A stretch of 34,376 bases of DNA. Source: Catenulispora sp. Lineage in GTDB: Bacteria; Actinomycetota; Actinomycetes; Streptomycetales; Catenulisporaceae. A program made the translations under genes and the position numbers. The notes beneath the pieces are model-generated. The model was not told the DNA's origin, did not search any database, and saw nothing but the letters and a program-made list of their open reading frames with translations. Below, piece by piece: positions 30,337 through 34,376 of this stretch (positions within the stretch are counted from its first letter, which is position 1; the number at the start of each line of letters is the position of its first letter). The DNA is taken from positions 1 to 34,376 of the forward strand of contig JABFXP010000242.1 in assembly GCA_013361685.1 (NCBI GenBank). The letters run 5' to 3'.

Positions 30337-31344
30337 TCAGCCCCGCCCGCCCTGGCCACGCGCCTGACACACCGTCACCACACACCGCTCCAGGGCGTAG
30401 TCGGGGTCGTCTCCGCCACCCTTCACCGCGGCATCCGCCTCCGCCACGGCGAGCAGCGCGGTGCTGATGCCGTCCGGCGTCCAGCCGCGCACCTGCTGCC
30501 GGACCTTGTCTATCTTCCAGGGCGGCATGCCCAACTCGCGGGCCAGATCCGCCGGCCGGGCGCCGCGCGGTGCCGAGGCCACCCGCGCCACCGAGCGCAC
30601 ACCGGCCGCCAGCGCACTGGTGATCAGCACCGGCGCGGTCCCGGTCGCGAGCGCCCAGCGCAGCTGCTCCAGCGCTTGCGCGGTGCGTCCGTCTACGGCG
30701 AGGTCGGCCACGGTGAACCCGGAGACTTCAGCCCGTCCGCTGTAGTACTTGGCCACGACGGTCTCGTCGATCGGGCTTCGGGGATCCTCGCCGGTGTCCG
30801 CGATCAGCTGGGAGGCGGCGGCGGCCAGTTCCCGCAGGTCGTTGCCGACCGCGTCGAGCAGCGCGCGCGAGGCCTCCTCGGTGATCTGCCGTTTGGCGGC
30901 CTTGAACTCGTCGCGCAAAAACGCGATCCGCTCGGCCGGCTTGGTGACCTTCGCGATGTCGATGCGCCGAGCGCCGGCCTTCTCCACGGCGGTGAGCAGC
31001 GCCTTGCCCTTCACGCCGCCGAGGTGCACCACGACGAGCGTGATCTCCTCGGCGAGGCCGCCCAGTGCGGCGGTCAGCGCCGCGGCGTCGTCGGCGGCCA
31101 GGTCCTGCGCCGACCGCACGACCACCACCCGGCTCTCGCCGAACAGGGAGGGGCTGACCAGCTCGGCGAGAGTGCCGGGGGTGAAGTTCCCCGGCGACAG
31201 GTCGCGCGTCTCGGTCTCGGGGTCGATCGCCCGGCGCGCGGCGGCGATCCGCGCCACGGCCCGGTCGACGAGCAGTTCCTCGGCCCCGACGACGAGGACG
31301 AGTTGGGGCGGGGCGGCGGTGTCGGCAGGCATCAGGTCAAGCAT
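30337..31344 (-). CDS. holA: DNA polymerase III subunit delta
   Basis: The 335-residue protein matches actinobacterial HolA. An N-terminal AAA-like region reads QLVLVVGAEELLVDRAVARI, then DLSPGNFTPGTLAELVSPSLFGESRVVVVRSAQDL. C-terminal elements include DLARELGMPPWKIDKVRQQVRGW. Delta opens the sliding clamp within the clamp loader. I took ATG 31344 (MLDLMPAD); an ATG four codons later is possible, and the frame also stays open for 14 codons upstream without a good ribosome-binding site. The position near rpsT and comEC is the conserved order in Streptomyces; here a kinase gene lies between holA and rpsT. Confidence 0.95.
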   Translation of the reverse strand: MLDLMPADTAAPPQLVLVVGAEELLVDRAVARIAAARRAIDPETETRDLSPGNFTPGTLAELVSPSLFGESRVVVVRSAQDLAADDAAALTAALGGLAEEITLVVVHLGGVKGKALLTAVEKAGARRIDIAKVTKPAERIAFLRDEFKAAKRQITEEASRALLDAVGNDLRELAAAASQLIADTGEDPRSPIDETVVAKYYSGRAEVSGFTVADLAVDGRTAQALEQLRWALATGTAPVLITSALAAGVRSVARVASAPRGARPADLARELGMPPWKIDKVRQQVRGWTPDGISTALLAVAEADAAVKGGGDDPDYALERCVVTVCQARGQGGRG

Positions 31345-31427
31345 GGCACGTCCCGGTGACGGTTCCGGCGCTGACGAGCCAGACAAGCCCAGTCAGCCGC
31401 ACCGGAGGTGCCCGGCACCTCGAACCG

Positions 31428-32009
31428 CTAGTCCTTGGCGGCCTTGGCCGCGGCCTTCATCTCCTTCTTGAAAGCCCGCACCTTCGCCAAGCTGGCCGCG
31501 TCCACGACGTCGGCGACCGACCGCGTCGACCCCTTGGTGCCGTAGTCCCCGGCCGCTTCACGCCAGCCCTTGGGCGTCACGTCGAACTGCTTGCCCAGCA
31601 GTGCCACCAGGATCTGCGCCTTCTGTTTGCCGTAGCCGGGCAGCGCCGAGACCCGCTTGAACAGGTCGGCGCCGTCCTTCGCCCCGGTCCACACCGCGGC
31701 TGCGTCGCCGCCGTACTGGTCGACCACCGCCCGCGCCAGCTTCTGGGTCCGCTCGGCCATCGCCTTCGGGAACCGGTGGATCGCCGGCACCTCGGAGAAC
31801 AGCGCGACGAACTCTTCGGGGTCGTAGTTCGCGATCTGCTCCGCGTCCAGGCGCTTCACGCCGAGCCGCGTGGCCAGCACGTAGGGGCCGGAGAACGCCT
31901 TCTCCATCGGGACCTGTTGATCAAGCAGCATGCCGGTGAGCACCCCGAGCGGGTCCTGCGCGAGGAAGGCGTCGGCGTCGGGGTCCTGGGCCAAGTGCAG
32001 CGTCACCAT
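31428..32009 (-). CDS. HhH-GPD-type base excision DNA repair protein
   Basis: The 193-residue protein starts MVTLHLAQDPDADAFLAQDPLGVLTGMLLDQQVPMEKAF and carries the helix-hairpin-helix LPGYGKQKA (123-131). FDVTP follows at the position of the catalytic Asp segment. It is a short actinobacterial member of the endonuclease III/AlkA superfamily, without an iron-sulfur cluster motif. A DNA glycosylase role is expected, but the target lesion is unknown. It is the gene upstream of holA on the same strand. Confidence 0.88.
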   Translation of the reverse strand: MVTLHLAQDPDADAFLAQDPLGVLTGMLLDQQVPMEKAFSGPYVLATRLGVKRLDAEQIANYDPEEFVALFSEVPAIHRFPKAMAERTQKLARAVVDQYGGDAAAVWTGAKDGADLFKRVSALPGYGKQKAQILVALLGKQFDVTPKGWREAAGDYGTKGSTRSVADVVDAASLAKVRAFKKEMKAAAKAAKD

Positions 32010-32097
32010 GGCCCCAGCCTGACAGAACCGCCGCCCGGGCCGCGGCGGTTCTCGTCCGTTCGAGGCACCCGGCGCGTCGGGGGCGGTGCGGACCGGC

Positions 32098-33954
32098 TCA
32101 GTCCTCGGATTCCAGCCGCTTGAGAATGTCCAGCACGTAGGCGGTACCGCGCGGCTCCAGCCACGGGCAGGCCAGCACCAGATGGCACATCGAGCCCAGC
32201 ACGGTCACCGGCCGGTGCTCGGCGACCTGCATGAACGCCGCCAGCCGGTTCAGCAGCAGCTCCAGGACGTCGTCGCGGGTCTCCGGGAACGCCCAGCCCA
32301 CCGCGACCAGCGCCATCCCCGCCGCCTCACAGACCCAGTCCTCGGGGCCGTCGAGCAGGTCGAGCAGGATCCGGCGGCGTTCGGAGGACGCCCACGGCTC
32401 GTCGGCACGATGGTGCGCCAGCCCCACGCAGGCGACGGTCTGCACCGAGCGGACCCAGTAGTCCGGCGACCGCATCGCGAAGTCGTCGGGCCACGGCGCG
32501 TCCTGCGGCGCCGGCGGGTGCGCCAGCACACCCAGCAGCTCCGGGACCGGCACACCGGCCAGCGCGATCGCCTGGTCATACAAGCCGGTCGGGCCGGGCC
32601 AGTTCGGCGTGGCCAGGTCTGCCACCAGCGCGCTGGTCTGCGCCGACGGCGGGCCGAAGACCGGCCGGGCGTCGAGGTCCGCGTACTGCCACACCGCGAC
32701 GTCCACCGGCCGCAGCGCCTGCCGCGGGTCCGGATCGCCGACCTCCAGGAACGACATGCTCAGCTCCGGCACCACCAGCCGCAGCGTCGCCAGGGCGCTC
32801 GGCGGCTCGATGATCGACAGCGACATCTCGCCGGTGATGCCGTAGTTCCCGGCCTCGATGAGCTGGCGCAGCACGTTGATGCAGGCCTCGGTGGCACCGG
32901 CCACCTGACCGACCCAGGCCAGGCCCCGGCTGTGGTGGCCGAGCAGGAAGGCGGCGTACTCGTGGTCCGGGTACTCGCGGTAGTGGTCGGCCAGGGCGAG
33001 CAGGTGCGCGGCGTCGCCGTCGTCCTCGAAGCGCATGCCGAGCAGCGCCGGGCTGGCCTTCTCATGCCCGGGCTCGGCGGCGACCACCTTCTCCAGCAGC
33101 GCCAGCCCCTCGGACCGGCGCCCGACCGAGGACAGCGACTCGGCGAGGTCGACGACCAGATAGGTCTGCGAAGGGTCCTGCTCGACCGTCCGCGTCCACA
33201 GCGCGATCGCGTCGTGGATCCGCCCGAAGCGCCGCAACGCGTTGCCCAGCATGATGGCGCCCATCACCCCGGCGCCGCCCCGCACCGCCGCCTCACCGAA
33301 CCGGATGGCCGGCTCGGGGTCGCCCATCCGGCGGGCCAGGCCGCAGGCCACGGCGGCCAGCTGCGGATCGTGGCCGTGCTCGACCACGGCCTGCACGACC
33401 GCGGCGAACGGCTGTAGCGCGGCCCGCTCCGTCGCGGACACCGGGTCGCCCAGCCCCTGACACAGCCGCAGCACGGCCTGCGTCAGCGACGCCGAGCTCA
33501 GCCGACCGGGCAGCTCGGGGTCGGCCAGCCACGCCACCTCGGCCCAGGGCCGGGCCGGCGCCGCGCCCATCACCCCGGCCAGCAACTGCACCGCCTCGTC
33601 GGACCGCCCGGCCGCGGCCAGCAGCTCGGCGCGGCAGGCGAGGGTGCCGGTGTAGCGCTCGGTCTCGGGGAACAGCTTCAGCGCGGCCTGCGGCCCGCCG
33701 ACCCGTGCCACCAGCTCGGCCAGCGCCTCGTGCGCCTCCGGCAGCGACGGGTCGGTGCCTATCGCGCCGGCCACGTGGTTCGCGGCGTGCTCGAGGTCGC
33801 CGCCGTCGAGGATCAGCCGCGCGACCGCGACCTCGCCTTCTGCTTCCAGGCGCTCGCAGCATCCGGTGTCGCACGCGGCGGTGTGGGCGTGGCTGTGGTT
33901 CTGGCTGTGGTTCTGGCTGTGCGCGTGCTCTTCGTTGCGGTCGTGGCCGTCCAT
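32098..33954 (-). CDS. TPR-like helical repeat protein with His-rich N terminus
   Basis: The 618-residue protein begins with a His-rich segment (His at 10, 12, 16, 20, 22 and 24) followed by CDTGCCE (28-34), which could bind metal. Residues about 40-320 look like TPR-type helical repeats (for example AEAHEALAELVARVGGPQAALKLF and NALRRFGRIHDAIALWTRTVEQDPSQ). The rest is helical without a recognised domain and contains clustered Trp/Pro residues. No signal peptide or membrane segment is present. The ATG at 33954 has GGAGGGGAG upstream. I do not recognise a characterised homologue. It lies between comEC and the HhH-GPD gene, on the same strand as both. The His-rich part is encoded partly by a 12-base tandem repeat. 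Confidence 0.75.
   Translation of the reverse strand: MDGHDRNEEHAHSQNHSQNHSHAHTAACDTGCCERLEAEGEVAVARLILDGGDLEHAANHVAGAIGTDPSLPEAHEALAELVARVGGPQAALKLFPETERYTGTLACRAELLAAAGRSDEAVQLLAGVMGAAPARPWAEVAWLADPELPGRLSSASLTQAVLRLCQGLGDPVSATERAALQPFAAVVQAVVEHGHDPQLAAVACGLARRMGDPEPAIRFGEAAVRGGAGVMGAIMLGNALRRFGRIHDAIALWTRTVEQDPSQTYLVVDLAESLSSVGRRSEGLALLEKVVAAEPGHEKASPALLGMRFEDDGDAAHLLALADHYREYPDHEYAAFLLGHHSRGLAWVGQVAGATEACINVLRQLIEAGNYGITGEMSLSIIEPPSALATLRLVVPELSMSFLEVGDPDPRQALRPVDVAVWQYADLDARPVFGPPSAQTSALVADLATPNWPGPTGLYDQAIALAGVPVPELLGVLAHPPAPQDAPWPDDFAMRSPDYWVRSVQTVACVGLAHHRADEPWASSERRRILLDLLDGPEDWVCEAAGMALVAVGWAFPETRDDVLELLLNRLAAFMQVAEHRPVTVLGSMCHLVLACPWLEPRGTAYVLDILKRLESED
33891..33921. repeat. 12-base tandem repeat in the His-rich coding region
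   Basis: GGCTGTGGTTCT occurs twice in tandem, followed by a partial third copy GGCTGTG. On the minus strand it encodes HSQNHSQNHS. The 12-base unit keeps the frame if copies are gained or lost. Confidence 0.8.
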
Positions 33955-34054
33955 GAGCCGGCTCCCCTCCAGACTCGGCTTCGGGTACGGGGCACGAGAC
34001 TATCCATAAGCTGCGACGGGCGGCGGTGCTTCGGATCAAGCGGACCCGGCGAGC

Positions 34055-34084
34055 GGATCAGCGGCGGGTGGATCAGCGGCGGGT
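34055..34084. repeat. 15-base direct duplication across the comEC stop codon
   Basis: GGATCAGCGGCGGGT occurs twice without a gap (34055-34069 and 34070-34084). The second copy contains the comEC TGA (34073-34075, minus strand). The first holds another TGA in the same frame, because 15 is a multiple of three. Confidence 0.8.
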
Positions 34085-34376
34085 GGCGACCCGGAGGTGG
34101 GAGGCCGTGCCGAACACGACGATCTGACCGTCGCGATCGGTGCGGAAGACCCGGGCCCCGGCGCGGGTCACGAGGTCGAGGGTGCGCGGGGCCGGGTGAC
34201 CGTAGCTGTTGCCCGCGCCGACCGAGACCACGGCCACGCGGGGATGGAGGGCGGACAGCAGATCAGGGTCCTGATGAGCCGAGCCGTGATGCGGCACCTT
34301 CAGGATGTCGGCGGCGAGGTCCGGGTGCGCGGCGAGGACGGCCTGCTGCGCCGGGGGCTCGATGTCGCCGGTCAGC
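34073..34376 (-). CDS. comEC: ComEC/Rec2-family competence protein, C-terminal fragment
   Basis: Only the last 100 residues or so are in the window; the gene continues beyond position 34376. LTGDIEPPAQQAVL followed by LKVPHHGSAHQDPDLL and VVSVGAGNSYGHPAPRTLDLV is the metallo-beta-lactamase-like C-terminal domain of ComEC (motif HHGS). ComEC is the inner-membrane channel for single-stranded DNA uptake, and its C-terminal domain is thought to degrade one strand. The call rests on this domain plus the known comEC-holA neighbourhood. A free-standing MBL protein cannot be excluded from this fragment alone. Confidence 0.85.
   Translation of the reverse strand, partial: LTGDIEPPAQQAVLAAHPDLAADILKVPHHGSAHQDPDLLSALHPRVAVVSVGAGNSYGHPAPRTLDLVTRAGARVFRTDRDGQIVVFGTASHLRVATRR

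Noticed and set aside
1-34376. CRISPR arrays, tRNA or rRNA genes, insertion sequences, and phage attachment sites.
   Set aside because: No regularly spaced repeats, tRNA cloverleaf, rRNA segment or transposase was seen anywhere. The only mobile element found is the intein.

Overview
The window is chromosomal DNA from a very GC-rich actinomycete (order Streptomycetales/Catenulisporales or similar; the exact genus cannot be told from sequence alone). Codons are strongly G/C-ending, several genes look leaderless, and the backbone is the housekeeping cluster familiar from Streptomyces and relatives: comEC (partial), holA, rpsT, lepA, hemW, hrcA-dnaJ, rsmE, a HIT protein, phoH-ybeY and a CNNM/CBS membrane protein. 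These core genes lie mostly on the minus strand, apart from rpsT. Between them sit accessory blocks, mostly on the plus strand.

Region by region. (1) 132-4203, minus: phoH, ybeY and the CNNM/CorC-like gene, probably one transcript. phoH is interrupted by a 360-residue intein with a LAGLIDADG endonuclease; its splice motifs fit class 3 (WCT) inteins. (2) 4310-7022, plus: two copies of a pseudo-palindrome precede a vWA-like protein and an adenylosuccinate-synthetase-like paralogue that has lost the guanine-specificity and aspartate-loop signatures of PurA. (3) 7194-9653: a HIT protein (minus), then a dimethylformamidase-beta-like protein translationally coupled to a GNAT acetyltransferase (plus). 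(4) 9650-12721, minus: rsmE, dnaJ and hrcA, with a clear CIRCE operator. (5) 12869-14572, plus: a metallo-beta-lactamase-fold hydrolase and a DUF3097 protein. (6) 14606-19418, minus: a DUF4232 lipoprotein, a MOSC protein, hemW, an SDR oxidoreductase and an MFS transporter. (7) 19459-24633, plus: a leader with a terminator-like hairpin, a GNAT, an RNA ligase fused to a 5'-kinase, and a 938-residue protein combining MJ1316, EEP nuclease/phosphatase, 2H phosphoesterase and poly(A)-polymerase-like nucleotidyltransferase modules. (8) 24753-34376: a PhzF-like protein, lepA, rpsT, a membrane Ser/Thr kinase, holA, an HhH-GPD protein, a His-rich TPR-like protein and the 3' end of comEC.

The most interesting part is block 7. 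It looks like a self-contained RNA repair system: end recognition, cyclic-phosphate opening, 3'-end trimming, nucleotide addition, 5'-phosphorylation and ligation are all plausibly encoded by two adjacent genes. The phoH intein and the adenylosuccinate-synthetase-like/vWA pair are the next best leads. All functions are inferred from motifs read by eye; no database search was run.
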